A DNA stretch of 64,000 nt from Gelidibacter japonicus (GCF_010725055.1 NZ_BJKB01000014.1:1-64000); one strand, 5' to 3'. Positions 7,531-17,116 are shown, counted from the stretch's first letter. Program-made: numbers and translations. The notes: generated from the letters alone by a model not told the origin.

Positions 7531-9007
7531 GACAAATGAAGCACGTAAATAATTGTGGAACTTTGGTTGTTTCCTTCTTCTTCCCAACTTATTTCAAAAG
7601 ATTTTTGATCAAAATTATTTTTATAACTAAGTAATTTGCCATTTACCGCCACTGGATACGTCCGAATCAAAACCTCTTTAAAATAGCTCAAATCTTCAGT
7701 CCCTGGATCGTAAGACCAATAGACATTGCCCATTAGGTTCTCTTCAATCAATGAGATGGCATTTTTTGCTACGGGAATAACACTTTCTGAATTGCCGTAA
7801 AATGCACCCCATTCGCCCAGCCAAACTGGCATTCTTAACTGTTCGCCTTTACGTTTAATTTGATTATAAATATAGGCCACCCGCTCGTTTGAAGCGCTTG
7901 CCACCGCATCCGTATCTGTTACCAAATCGTAACCGTGTGGTGCATAGGCAACCAATGGATCAGGCGTTCCGTCAGGCAATGTCGTTCTTTCAATACTGCT
8001 GGCCACACCCGTATTTCCGTAATAACTATGCTCCAAAAACAAGATATGAGTGGTATCCACCTCGCGAATGGCATTCGCCACTTTTTGGTACATTTTCTGT
8101 AAATACTGAGTTTCGAACTGTTGGTTAAGTTCAAACAATTGGCTAAAAACAAAATGATAATTTTCTTTGTTGGACAATATCTGTAAAGCCTCCATCCTGC
8201 TCTTTTCATCTGCCCACATGGCTCCCAATTGCTCTTCATCCAAAACCTCACCAGTCAATTTGTAATGCAACTGTCCGTAGGCAGAGAGCAACACTAGTGT
8301 AGACTGTACTCCAGAAGATCCTGGAAAAGGTTCGTTCATCAAATCATAACCAATCACCGTGGTATTATTGGTGTAGCGTTTGGCAATGTGTTGCCAAAGT
8401 GCCGCATAACGATCTTGGATCCCGATGCCATCTGAGGCAGGTTTATTGAGCCAAAAATTATCAAAAGCGGTTTGGACGGCTTCGCTCAATAAATAGGAAT
8501 CGCTCCAAATGGCGCCTTCCGTATGGGGTTTACCTTCGTCTAAAGTGGCCCATTCAGGTGCCCCATCACTATATTTTACGCTGAAAAGATCTTGGTGCAT
8601 CTCCAACACCACGAAAAGGTTATTTTGTTCTGCCCATTGAATGCGCTCATCAATTTCCTTAAGATAGTCTTCATTATAAACCCCAGGCTCCGGCTCCAAC
8701 CGATCCCAAATAATTATAAATCGGATGCAATTGACGCCCCATTTTGAAGGTTTTCATAGAGTTCTGGACCACTCTGAAAAATATAACCTTCGGCTTTGTC
8801 CTTGCTGACAATATTGATGCCATTAAGGATGATTTCTCTCCCTTGATCATCTGTAAATTTGTCCCCTTGCACTGTTATAGTGGTAGGAAGAACCCTTTCT
8901 AAAGGCTCATCTTTCACACAAGAGACTAAGAAACTCATGCCCAATACAGTCGCAAGCAGATAGCTAAAAAATATGATTTTCTTGATTTTTATATGTTGTT
9001 TTTTCAT
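7509..9007 (-). pseudogene. Endoglycosylceramidase-like GH5 lipoprotein gene, frameshifted, altered 3' end
   Basis: This encodes a GH5 enzyme of the endoglycosylceramidase type, a class that removes whole glycans from glycosphingolipids. The first 97 codons (9007-8714) give a lipoprotein signal (SFLVSC) and the first strand, ILNGINIVSKDKA. The frame is then lost at the A-run 8742-8745. Adding one A restores QKWGVNCIRFIIIWDRLEPEPGV into the second frame (8699-7509). That part carries the hallmark LEMHQDLFSVKY, GAPEWA, the acid/base motif MNEPFPG and the nucleophile motif WLGEWGAFYG. The last residues run into the GH20 remnant, so the C-terminal beta-domain is probably cut short. The gene abuts the GH95 stop codon, so it was in one operon with it. 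The frameshift sits in a homopolymer and could be a sequencing error; the GH20 junction could not. Confidence 0.85.
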
Positions 9008-11368
9008 CTACTTCTTTCTTGAATACTTATAAACACCCTCAGCATTTAAGTGAAAAGTCAGTCTTTCATTATTGACTTTAAGTTCACCCGACTGGTTAGG
9101 TTTCCCTTTAATCTTGGCCTCCTCAACAAGACCATCTTTCCAAAAGATATCGATTTCAAACCCACCTCGGGCTTTTAGGCCTTTGACTTCTCCTGTTGGC
9201 CAGGCCTCGGGCAAAGAAGGCAACAATTCGATGATTCCTGATTGCGATTGGAGCAGCATTTCCACCATCCCGGAGGCGCCTCCCATATTGCCATCCAGTT
9301 GAAATGGCGGATGCGCACACAGCAAATTTGAATAAGTTCCACCAGCCGTTGACATCTCAACACTTGTATCAGAAACAGGTTTCAATAAATTTTTTAGCAT
9401 TTTGTGCGAACGATTCCCATCATTCAGACGTGCCCAAAAGTTCATTTTCCAGGCACGAGACCAGCCGGTGCCACTATCGCCACGAGCGTTTAAGGTCACT
9501 CTTGCTGCTTCGGCCAATTCTGGAGTTTGAGCCGTTGAGATTTGATTCCCAGGATGAACGGCAAACAAATGGGACACATGGCGATGATCGCTCTTTGGGT
9601 CATCCACATCTTCGGTCCATTCCTGTAGTTGTCCCCAAGAACCAATTTTAGGTTTTAAAATGGCGTCTCTGGTCAATTTTGCGTTCGCGGTGAATTCATC
9701 ATCGATTCCTAAAACCTCAGCCGCTTTGATACAGTTGTTCAAGATATCCCAAGCAATTTGATGGTCCATAGACGCACCTTCCGATATCCCGCCATGCTCG
9801 GGAGAATATGACGGGGTGGAAACTAAATTTCCGTTATCATCCTTGGTCAGATAATCTATCCAAAATAAAGCGGCTTCCTTCATCACGGGATAGGCGTTTT
9901 CCTTTAGATAGGTTTTATCTTGGGTAAAGTCATAATGGTCCCATAAATGTTGGGAAAACCAAGCCGCACCTGTAGGAAAGAAACCCCAATCCACACCCCA
10001 TCCCGGTGAGGTATAACCAAAGGCATTGGTCATGGTATTGGTCATCCAACCTCGGGTATTGAAAAATTCCTTCGCAGACAATTTCCCCGGTTCCACCAGA
10101 CTTTCTATAAAGTCCAAAAACGGCACGTGACATTCAGAAAGATTGGTCAACTCTGCGGGCCAATAGATCATTTCCAGATTGATATTGCTATGGTAATCGG
10201 CAGCCCATGGCGGATTGGTGGAATGGTTCCATTTGCCCTGTAAGTGCATGGACATCGTGTTGGGGCGACTTGCCGAAATCATTAAATATCGTGCGTATTG
10301 AAAGTAGAGACTTTCTAAAGCATTATCATCCGAGCCGTTGGCGTAAGCAACCAAGCGTTCGTTGGTAGGAAGGTCAACCTTCGGACTTTTGCCCAAATTC
10401 AAACTCACGCGATCAAACAAATTGGAATAATCGCCGACATGTTCATTTTTTAAATCATCATAAGTTGTGTTGTCCCACTTTTGCACTATCGCGTTATTGG
10501 CAGACTTATAATCATTGCCCTTATAGGTCGGATAATTTAAGGTGTAAGCTGTAGCCGAAGTGTTTAAGATGATGACATCCGTCGCACCCTTTATATAAAT
10601 AATCCCATCCTTGTAGCTTATTTTCCCATCTGATAATTTTAAAGACATTTTGGTTTCGAAGGGCATTCCGTTATCGGCGACTTTTCCTTCATAGGTGTAA
10701 ATGCCGTCACTAAATTCCTGTGCAACCATCACATGAGGCGTTTCAAATCTGATTTCATAATCTGTCTTTTTAGAGCTTTCAAACCGATAGACCATGGTAT
10801 TACTCGGATAATTTCCGAAATAGGTTCGATTGTAGGTCTCCTTCCCAATGCTGTATGCAACCTTGCCCAGAGCATTACTGATGTCAAGACCGCGTTTATA
10901 ATTGCTCACGTTTCCAGAGTGGCCTACCTTTATGAAGATATCTCCCATAGTTTGTTGGGCCCCATAATCTCCGAATTCTGCATTGTATTGCTTACCAGTA
11001 TCAATGATTCCGGTGAATTGCGATTGGGTAATTCTATGGGCCTCAGCCTTTTTTCCTTCTTTTAATAAAGCTCTTACCTTTGGCAAATGTTTATGAGCGT
11101 CTTTTCGGATTCCGAAATTGTAATCGGGATTGGAATCAGGCCCGCCAGACCATAGCGTGCCTTCTGAAAACTGAATCTGCTCTTCCTGTAGGCCTCCAAA
11201 AAACATGGCACCTACATAACCGTTGCCTATAGGCAAGGCCTGAGTCATCCAATTGGTAGCAGGCTCGTTATACCATAATTCCAATGTCGTTTTGTCTTGG
11301 GCACAAGATGAGATGGTCATTAAAATGATAGACGCGCCTAGTGCAAGCTTAATTTTTAATTTGGTCAT
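9008..11368 (-). CDS. GH95 alpha-L-fucosidase (1,2-alpha-L-fucosidase type)
   Basis: A 786-residue exported enzyme. N-terminal signal ALGASIILMTISSCAQ ends in a Cys, consistent with a lipoprotein. The N-terminal GH95 beta-sandwich carries LPIGNGYVGAMFFGG and TLWSGGPDSNP. The (alpha/alpha)6 barrel carries the HSNIN motif (His393, Asn395, Asn397) and QLDGNMGG with Asp692. In the studied bifidobacterial 1,2-alpha-L-fucosidase the two equivalent Asn residues and the Asp are catalytic. To my knowledge the equivalent His is kept in fucosidases and replaced in the alpha-L-galactosidase branch, so fucosidase is preferred. It would supply L-fucose to the pathway encoded at 54-60 kb. The gene lies between the remnant at 11376-11546 and the GH5 gene, and is itself intact. 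Confidence 0.9.
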   Translation of the reverse strand: MTKLKIKLALGASIILMTISSCAQDKTTLELWYNEPATNWMTQALPIGNGYVGAMFFGGLQEEQIQFSEGTLWSGGPDSNPDYNFGIRKDAHKHLPKVRALLKEGKKAEAHRITQSQFTGIIDTGKQYNAEFGDYGAQQTMGDIFIKVGHSGNVSNYKRGLDISNALGKVAYSIGKETYNRTYFGNYPSNTMVYRFESSKKTDYEIRFETPHVMVAQEFSDGIYTYEGKVADNGMPFETKMSLKLSDGKISYKDGIIYIKGATDVIILNTSATAYTLNYPTYKGNDYKSANNAIVQKWDNTTYDDLKNEHVGDYSNLFDRVSLNLGKSPKVDLPTNERLVAYANGSDDNALESLYFQYARYLMISASRPNTMSMHLQGKWNHSTNPPWAADYHSNINLEMIYWPAELTNLSECHVPFLDFIESLVEPGKLSAKEFFNTRGWMTNTMTNAFGYTSPGWGVDWGFFPTGAAWFSQHLWDHYDFTQDKTYLKENAYPVMKEAALFWIDYLTKDDNGNLVSTPSYSPEHGGISEGASMDHQIAWDILNNCIKAAEVLGIDDEFTANAKLTRDAILKPKIGSWGQLQEWTEDVDDPKSDHRHVSHLFAVHPGNQISTAQTPELAEAARVTLNARGDSGTGWSRAWKMNFWARLNDGNRSHKMLKNLLKPVSDTSVEMSTAGGTYSNLLCAHPPFQLDGNMGGASGMVEMLLQSQSGIIELLPSLPEAWPTGEVKGLKARGGFEIDIFWKDGLVEEAKIKGKPNQSGELKVNNERLTFHLNAEGVYKYSRKK

Positions 11369-11375
11369 TTATTTC

Positions 11376-11546
11376 TTAATATTTAGGGTTTGTCTGTTTT
11401 GAATTCTTTACCAGAATATCATTATAAGACATGTTTTTGGCGGTTATGGTTGCCAAATTGCTCATATCGATTTCTTTAATTTTGAAAGAACCATCGGTAC
11501 ATTCAATCTGTCATGTGGTATTGGCATTCTCCAAAGAAACTAAAAT
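11376..11546 (-). pseudogene. C-terminal remnant of an unidentified gene upstream of GH95
   Basis: Read on the minus strand this gives a protein-like tail, QIECTDGSFKIKEIDMSN followed by LATITAKNMSYNDILVKNS, ending in TAA eight bases before the GH95 start. One in-frame TGA occurs 45 codons before the end, where the pattern suggests a lost Trp codon. The repetitive strand pattern resembles the last coils of a beta-helix protein, but I cannot name the family. It marks a gene that once preceded GH95 in the operon. Confidence 0.5.
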
Positions 11547-12347
11547 TTAGCATATATTGAGAACCTAATTTCTCATATTTAATTTTTAAAACTCTTCGTT
11601 TAATCAATTATAAGATTTTCTTTGATCATTTCTCTATGGACAATCGGGAAAATCTCGCAATTGCTTATGGTTCTATCATTAATTTTTTAGAAAGAGGTGA
11701 AATGGCACTCAAGCCGAGGTGTTGTTCACACCAATAGATGGTGTTGCGTTTTGCAGTTTTTTAAAGGCATTAAAACACCCATCCCATCACGAGCAACATC
11801 CGAGGCCATTATTTCATGTTTTTTTCAATAGTTTTAGAAAATAAGGTCTGGCGGGATAGAATCATATATAACGATGATGGCCTCTATGCCGGTTGTGATG
11901 ATCATTCCCTTCTATGCACTTAAGCTTGGGATTAGGATGGTCTTTTCTTCTGTTTTTACCACTATAATTATGCAGTTCGATGGCTTTCGAAACTTTTGAA
12001 TTCAAAGACGATCATCGATTTCCACAATCCCTACAACCAACACCACATACAGCCTATAATTAAATATTTGCTTTCCTTAACTGTGCGAATCCTAAAGGTT
12101 TACTCATGTAGTTATAGTTAAATAAAGTGCCTGCAGGCAAAACAGGAATATTGATTTCTATGGGATAGAAATGGCAAATGCTTGAGAAAGATTTAAAAAG
12201 CTGATTTTTAAATTAAAAGATTACCAATAAACTATCAGCACTGCTCTGTAAGCACTTCTGATAGCTTTAAAATCCCTCTCAATAGTAGCGACTATTTTAT
12301 ATTGAAATTTACAATAAAGACTATTGCAATAAATATCATATCAAGCT
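11547..12347. other. Degenerate region with a second possible coding remnant
   Basis: About 800 bases without an intact gene. On the minus strand, 12060-12176 reads HFYPIEINIPVLPAGTLF and then NYNYMSKPLGFAQLRKANI before a stop. This is plausible protein sequence and may be another gene tail. The rest is interrupted by stops in all frames and looks like decayed coding DNA rather than regulatory sequence. Confidence 0.4.
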
Positions 12348-13934
12348 CTAATCCATTGGAATACCTGGTTGAGTTATTCTATAGCCTTTACTTTTTTTGT
12401 CTTTTCTGACCATTTCCTTGACATCGGACAATAGTTTTTTGGCATCATAAATAATGCCGTCCTTTATGGTGTATTTTACGCCTCCCACCCGAACGACCTC
12501 ATTGTTTTCAGTTATTCTTATAGCGCCTGTTCCATAAAGAGTTTGAAAGTTCACTAATGGATTTTCTTCCACAATGACAAAATCCGCCAATTTACCAACT
12601 TCAATAGATCCAATGTCATTTTCCATTCCCAATGCTTCTGCACCATTTAAGGTCGCTGCTTTTATGACCTCCAATGGATGAAATCCTGCTTCACGCAAAA
12701 GCTCCATTTCACGAGGGTATGAAAAGCCATAAAGTTGGTAAATAAAGCCTGCGTCAGTACCTACTGTTACTCTTCCACCCCTATTTTTATAATCATTGAC
12801 AAAATTCATCCAATGTTTATAATTGGTCTTCCACTCGATCTCTTGTTCAGTTCCCCAATTGAGCCAATATGAACCATGAGACTCACGGCTAGGGGCATAA
12901 AAATCCCATAAGCTTGGAAGCGTATATTCTTGATGCCATTCCACAAGACGTGCTCGGGTCAAATCTCTATTGGCTTCATAAATAACGAAGGTGGGTGTCA
13001 AAGTAAAATCAAGAGCCAGGAGTTCGTCCATAACATCATTATATTTTTTGCTATTAGGTGGCGCTGCTTGTTTCCACAACTGCCCAGCTTCGCCAAAACG
13101 ATCCTGCTCATTTTGATAATTGTAGTCCAATGAATAGTCTTGAACAGTTCTATCATGAAAAAGCGCCTCGGGCAAACCGTACCAGTGCTCCATAGAAGTT
13201 AGTCCAGACCTTGCACTATTCAACACGTTCCAGCTCCCCACATACGTTTGCGAATGATGCATTTTTGAGCGCAGCCCTAATTTCTTATTTTCATCCAATG
13301 CTGCAGCCATCACTACGGGTGTCGCTCCAAAGAATTTGATGCCATCGGCCCCAAGTTTGGCATTGCTCCGCACCCATTCTCTTGCCTGCTGATCGGTGGC
13401 AATAGGGCTTTTGCTATTCTGCCCAAATGACGTATAGGCTTTAATTCTTGGTGCCGTTATTTCATTTTTTTCACTTCTCCGCTTTTCATCAAGAGTCCAA
13501 GCGATTCCATTCCCGCTACTTGGATCCACAATGGTAGTAATTCCGTGGCCCATCCAAAGTTTATAAACATATTCTGCCGGTGTCCCCTGAGATCTTCCTC
13601 CAATATGGGCGTGACTGTCCACAAATCCAGGCATAATGTACATTCCTTCAGCATTTAATTCTTTTCCACCAGCTTTTAAAACTGGTCTCCTTCCTTCTTT
13701 AATCGGTACTCCAGGATATCCAACGACTCGGACATCTACGATACGATTGTTTTCTACAACAATATCTACAGGTCCCATTGGAGGCGCCAAGGTACCATTG
13801 ATTAGCGTTGCCCCTCTGATAATTAATTGTGACCAAGGGCCCTCCCCTTCCTCTCGATCAGGCGCTTTTTCAATTTGGGCGAACATCAGAGAGGATGACA
13901 AAACGGCAATAATCATTAGTATATTAAATTTCAT
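12348..13934 (-). CDS. Secreted amidohydrolase (imidazolonepropionase/prolidase-like)
   Basis: A 528-residue metal-dependent hydrolase of the amidohydrolase superfamily. MKFNILMIIAVLSSSLMFAQ is a signal peptide, so it acts in the periplasm or beyond. Ligands appear in order: DSHAHIGG (HxH) near residue 109, GIKFFGAT with the likely carboxylated Lys near 197, MHHSQ near 226, MEHWYG near 248, and VGTDAGF with the catalytic Asp near 391. The C-terminal beta-sandwich reads IGSIEVGKLADFVIVEENP. Related secreted members hydrolyse Xaa-Pro dipeptides or cyclic amides, and the true substrate is unknown. It is transcribed away from the tautomerase gene across a 494-base gap, and it opens the amino-acid island. 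Confidence 0.8.
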   Translation of the reverse strand: MKFNILMIIAVLSSSLMFAQIEKAPDREEGEGPWSQLIIRGATLINGTLAPPMGPVDIVVENNRIVDVRVVGYPGVPIKEGRRPVLKAGGKELNAEGMYIMPGFVDSHAHIGGRSQGTPAEYVYKLWMGHGITTIVDPSSGNGIAWTLDEKRRSEKNEITAPRIKAYTSFGQNSKSPIATDQQAREWVRSNAKLGADGIKFFGATPVVMAAALDENKKLGLRSKMHHSQTYVGSWNVLNSARSGLTSMEHWYGLPEALFHDRTVQDYSLDYNYQNEQDRFGEAGQLWKQAAPPNSKKYNDVMDELLALDFTLTPTFVIYEANRDLTRARLVEWHQEYTLPSLWDFYAPSRESHGSYWLNWGTEQEIEWKTNYKHWMNFVNDYKNRGGRVTVGTDAGFIYQLYGFSYPREMELLREAGFHPLEVIKAATLNGAEALGMENDIGSIEVGKLADFVIVEENPLVNFQTLYGTGAIRITENNEVVRVGGVKYTIKDGIIYDAKKLLSDVKEMVRKDKKSKGYRITQPGIPMD

Positions 13935-14428
13935 AGATCTAAAATTATAGATTTCAATGTTGAATCCTTGAATTTATCAAATACATGGCATTCTTAAAAG
14001 CTTCTTCAGGAAAAATCTTAAAATTACACTAATTCCATATTTTCCATTTTGGATAATTACTCCCCCAGTAAAGGTTTGACAAAAAAGTCTTTTCGTGAAT
14101 GGTGGCTAAAATCAACTTGGATTTTAAGAACACAGCCCTCATTTTTATTCCATTTACCCAAAAGTAAACAGAATGGTTAAAACGCTTCTTCCACTTCTTA
14201 TCTCGTTGTAATACTATGTTACTCTATCGGCCATACTTTTTACTTAATAGTTGTCATAATCTAATTGAAGAACATATATTAGCTATGCGATCTTTATTTC
14301 ATCTTGAACCGTCATGTTTAGTTTGATAATAAGGATCTATCATTTTTACTTATAGAAACAGGGAAGTTATTTTCAACCTGTTGTCAATTTTAAAATGGAA
14401 ACAGAATAAATATTTAAAAAACAAATAT
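13935..14428. other. Divergent intergenic region
   Basis: 494 AT-rich bases between the amidohydrolase (minus) and the tautomerase (plus). It must contain both promoters, but no exact TAnnTTTG motif, repeat or RNA structure stands out. Confidence 0.6.
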
Positions 14429-14824
14429 ATGCCAAGTGTTTTAATTGAGGTCCGAAAAGACTATAATGAGGAAGACGGGAAAAAAATCATAAATGCTGTC
14501 CATTCTGCATTACAAACCGCGTTCAAAATTATTCCAACAGATAAAGTTGTGCGATTGGTTGTCCATCCACCACATAGGTTTGCCTGCCCATCAAACCTTG
14601 ATAAACCAGAATTCTACACATACATAAACATTGATGCTTATAAGGGCCGTTCAATTGATGCGAAAAGAAGTTTATACAAAAACATTGTAAATAATCTAGA
14701 AGCTTTAGGCATCCCAAAAGATCATGTTCTCATCCTTTTGAGAGAAGCTCCTCAGGAAAATTGGGGCATAGACGGCGGTCAAGTGGCCAGTGAAGTCAAT
14801 CTTGGGTATAAGATTGACGTATGA
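14429..14824 (+). CDS. Tautomerase-superfamily protein
   Basis: A 131-residue protein from the start chosen here. Starting at 14429 gives Met-Pro-Ser-Val-Leu-Ile, which leaves Pro as the N-terminal residue after Met removal. N-terminal Pro is the catalytic base of the 4-oxalocrotonate tautomerase superfamily. The upstream in-frame ATG at 14381 would bury this Pro and is therefore rejected. Two beta-alpha-beta halves are visible: residues 1-55 with KKIINAVHSALQTAFKI, and residues 60-131 with AKRSLYKNIVNNLEALG. That matches the longer fused-repeat members. The reaction is probably enol-keto tautomerisation of a 2-oxo acid, a useful step after deamination of unusual amino acids, which fits the neighbouring cyclodeaminase-like and DapA-like genes. 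Confidence 0.75.
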   Translation: MPSVLIEVRKDYNEEDGKKIINAVHSALQTAFKIIPTDKVVRLVVHPPHRFACPSNLDKPEFYTYINIDAYKGRSIDAKRSLYKNIVNNLEALGIPKDHVLILLREAPQENWGIDGGQVASEVNLGYKIDV

Positions 14825-14994
14825 TGTGGGGATGTTTTCCTTCAGCGATTCCATCTGAAATAGAAAGCCATACTTTCAACAGTCGTGATACTTTAGGCCA
14901 AAGGAAAAGTCTCGACCAATTTAGGTTAATAAAACACCCATTTGGAACGAGACTTTTAGCACTTTATTTTTCCAGATTGACGTGGAGAACGCTC

Positions 14995-15951
14995 CTATTT
15001 CCCAAATAAATTGTAATAATGGGCGGCAGCTGCCAAATCTTCTAAGGCATGCCCTACGGATTTAAATAAAGTAATGTGCGCGTCGTCGCTTCTACCTGAA
15101 TGTTTTTTGGTGGCCATTGAAAACAAGTCGGCCTTAATATCTTGTTCCGTCAATATTCCGGTCTTTAATGGAATAACAATATCTCCACTTTCTTTTAATC
15201 CACCCGCATAAGTATCCACAAACACTTCCGATCGTCTTATGGCATCATCATCAGCCTCTCGCATATCGGGACGATAAGCTCCAACCAAATCGACATGTTG
15301 ACCTGGTCTTAAGTACTTGCCCAAAACAAGTGGTGTTGGTGAAAGGGTCGCGGAAGAAATGATATCGACTTCGCTAATTTTATCTTCAAGGTCCTCTATA
15401 GGAGTTATTTCGAATTTTTCCCCACTCAATGCCTCGCAAATAGCCTCCGCCTTATCAAAATTTCTACCCCAAACAAAAACTTGTTCAATGGGCCTAACAC
15501 TTGCATGAGCCTTAATAAGGTTTGGGGATAACGCTCCAGTCCCAATCATTAGCAGTGACTTGGAATTTTCTCTGCTCAGGTATTTTGAAGCTAAGGCCGA
15601 TGCTGCAGCCGTACGTTTTACCGTTAAACTTTTAGCTTCAATGATCGCTTTTATGGAGCCCTTTAAGGCATCCAAATAAATATAAATGGCCTGAATGGCA
15701 GGTAAATCGAATTTTCCATTTGCTGGACTGACCGTTGCTATTTTCACACCGGCTTCCTTCCCTGGATTCCATGCTGGCATCAATAATAGAGTGGATTCCA
15801 TTCCAACTTCCGGGTTAGGGAAATCATGATGATGCCGCATTGGAACCAAAAGCTCCTTGTTTGAAAACATTTTTTCCAGATCAGCGATTAAATTTGGGAA
15901 ATCTGTGTTTTTTTCTACAAAATCTGCATCAATTTGAATTATATTTTTCAT
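14995..15951 (-). CDS. Ornithine cyclodeaminase/mu-crystallin family protein
   Basis: A 318-residue NAD(P)-dependent enzyme. The start MKNIIQIDADFV (15951) is preferred over an upstream ATG at 15978 that adds nine unrelated residues. Features: VPMRHHHDF near residue 45, the substrate-binding K/R segment AIIEAKSLTVKRTAAASALA, and the Rossmann motif LLMIGTGALSPNLIKAH near residue 135. GQHVDLVGAYRPDMREAD near 222 contains the conserved Asp of the family. Many homologues are not cyclodeaminases but reduce cyclic imines such as pyrroline-2-carboxylate to proline. With an Xaa-Pro peptidase and a DapA-like lyase nearby, a role in proline or hydroxyproline metabolism is reasonable. A terminator hairpin at 16063-16105 separates it from the DapA-like gene. 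Confidence 0.85.
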   Translation of the reverse strand: MKNIIQIDADFVEKNTDFPNLIADLEKMFSNKELLVPMRHHHDFPNPEVGMESTLLLMPAWNPGKEAGVKIATVSPANGKFDLPAIQAIYIYLDALKGSIKAIIEAKSLTVKRTAAASALASKYLSRENSKSLLMIGTGALSPNLIKAHASVRPIEQVFVWGRNFDKAEAICEALSGEKFEITPIEDLEDKISEVDIISSATLSPTPLVLGKYLRPGQHVDLVGAYRPDMREADDDAIRRSEVFVDTYAGGLKESGDIVIPLKTGILTEQDIKADLFSMATKKHSGRSDDAHITLFKSVGHALEDLAAAAHYYNLFGK

Positions 15952-16062
15952 AAATTTTATGAGTTTAATGGTTAACAAGTATGTTTTACTCGTGTAAATC
16001 GTATAAATCCTTTCACTCTATAGGCCCACTTGAGGCTATTGAAACTATAGAAATAAAAAGCA

Positions 16063-16105
16063 AAGAAATCCCATTAACTAAGGTCGGTTAGTTAATGAGA
16101 TTCTT
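16063..16105 (-). terminator. Strong hairpin after the DapA-like gene
   Basis: Read on the minus strand, an arm ending ATTAACTAA pairs with TTAGTTAAT and onward to the AAGAA/TTCTT ends, about 17 bp with one bulge around a CCGACC loop. TGCTTTTTATTTC follows, so a T-tract is present. This is a good intrinsic terminator for the DapA-like gene that ends at 16159. Confidence 0.75.
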
Positions 16106-16158
16106 GGATATATTATAGTCATTGATATAGGATGACTATTAAACGAAGAATAGGTCTA

Positions 16159-17073
16159 CTAAAGATTTTTGTAATCTGGTAAAGTAGGCCTGGTTTTTAG
16201 ACAATCCTCAATTGTCTTTATAGCATATTTCCTTTCCTCTCCAATAAGTGGAAGGCGTGGTGCCCGTACGTTTTCAGTACCGAGTCCTGTATAGACCTCA
16301 GCCAGTTTTATGTTTTGAACCAATTCTGGAACAATATCCAATTCAAATAACGGCATAAACCATCTGTGAATGTCCAAGGCTTCCTTAATTCGTCCCGCTT
16401 TGATCAATTGGTACATGGCCACCGTTTCTTCTGGAAATGCACAGACCAGACCTGCTACCCAACCGTCAGCTCCTAAAACCATGCTCTCAAAAGCGATGGT
16501 GTCCACTCCGGTCATTATCTTCAATCTGTCTCCAAAACGATTTTTTATTCGGGTGATATTCATCGTATTTCGCGTCGATTCCTTTACCGCCTCTATATTG
16601 TCATGTTTTAATAATTCATCAAACATGTTATGGGTGATCTCTATTTTATAATCCACCGGATTATTGTACACCATTATTGGTAAAGACGTGTTTTTCGCCA
16701 CCGAGTTAAAAAACTCCAAAGTCTCTCTATCGGTAGACTTATATCGCATTGGAGGCAACATCATGAGGCCAGACGCTCCGTCTTCTTCCGCCATATTTGC
16801 AGCCTTTACCGCAGCTCTAGTCGACTGTTCCGCCAGGGTTATCATGACGGGCACTTTACCTTTAACCATGTCAACTGTAGTTTTTGTCAAACTACGTTTC
16901 TCTGCTTCTGTTAAAGTACTTGCTTCACCTAATGTACCCCCCAAAACAATACCGTGAACACCAGCATCAAGTTGTGCTTTAAGATTGGTTTCAAACATTG
17001 CAAAATCTAAAGTATCATCATCATTAAATTTTGTTGTGACTGCCGGCATAATGCCTTCCCATTTTACACCCAT
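16159..17073 (-). CDS. Dihydrodipicolinate synthase family aldolase/lyase
   Basis: A 304-residue class I aldolase of the DapA/N-acetylneuraminate lyase family. GGTLGEASTLTEAEKR (near residue 41) is the family GTTGE loop, LPIMVYNNPVDY near 130 holds the conserved Tyr, and IEAVKEST contains the Schiff-base Lys164. The conserved glycine pattern TGVDTIAFESMVLGADGWVAG follows. Family reactions include dihydrodipicolinate synthesis, sugar-acid cleavage, and deamination of pyrroline-4-hydroxy-2-carboxylate in hydroxyproline breakdown. Location outside a lysine operon, beside an OCD-like gene, an AraC regulator and an Xaa-Pro peptidase, argues for a catabolic role. It is divergent from the AraC gene, 245 bases away. 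Confidence 0.82.
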   Translation of the reverse strand: MGVKWEGIMPAVTTKFNDDDTLDFAMFETNLKAQLDAGVHGIVLGGTLGEASTLTEAEKRSLTKTTVDMVKGKVPVMITLAEQSTRAAVKAANMAEEDGASGLMMLPPMRYKSTDRETLEFFNSVAKNTSLPIMVYNNPVDYKIEITHNMFDELLKHDNIEAVKESTRNTMNITRIKNRFGDRLKIMTGVDTIAFESMVLGADGWVAGLVCAFPEETVAMYQLIKAGRIKEALDIHRWFMPLFELDIVPELVQNIKLAEVYTGLGTENVRAPRLPLIGEERKYAIKTIEDCLKTRPTLPDYKNL

Positions 17074-17108
17074 AGTTTTAAATTTTTATTCGTGTTATTA
17101 TTAATTAG

Positions 17109-17116
17109 CAAAGTTA
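17109..17116 (-). promoter_or_regulatory. -7 promoter motif of the DapA-like gene
   Basis: The minus strand reads TAACTTTG, an exact TAnnTTTG match, 36 bases before the start codon at 17073. No -33 TTG was found at the usual distance. The motif can occur by chance in AT-rich DNA, but its position is right. Confidence 0.45.
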
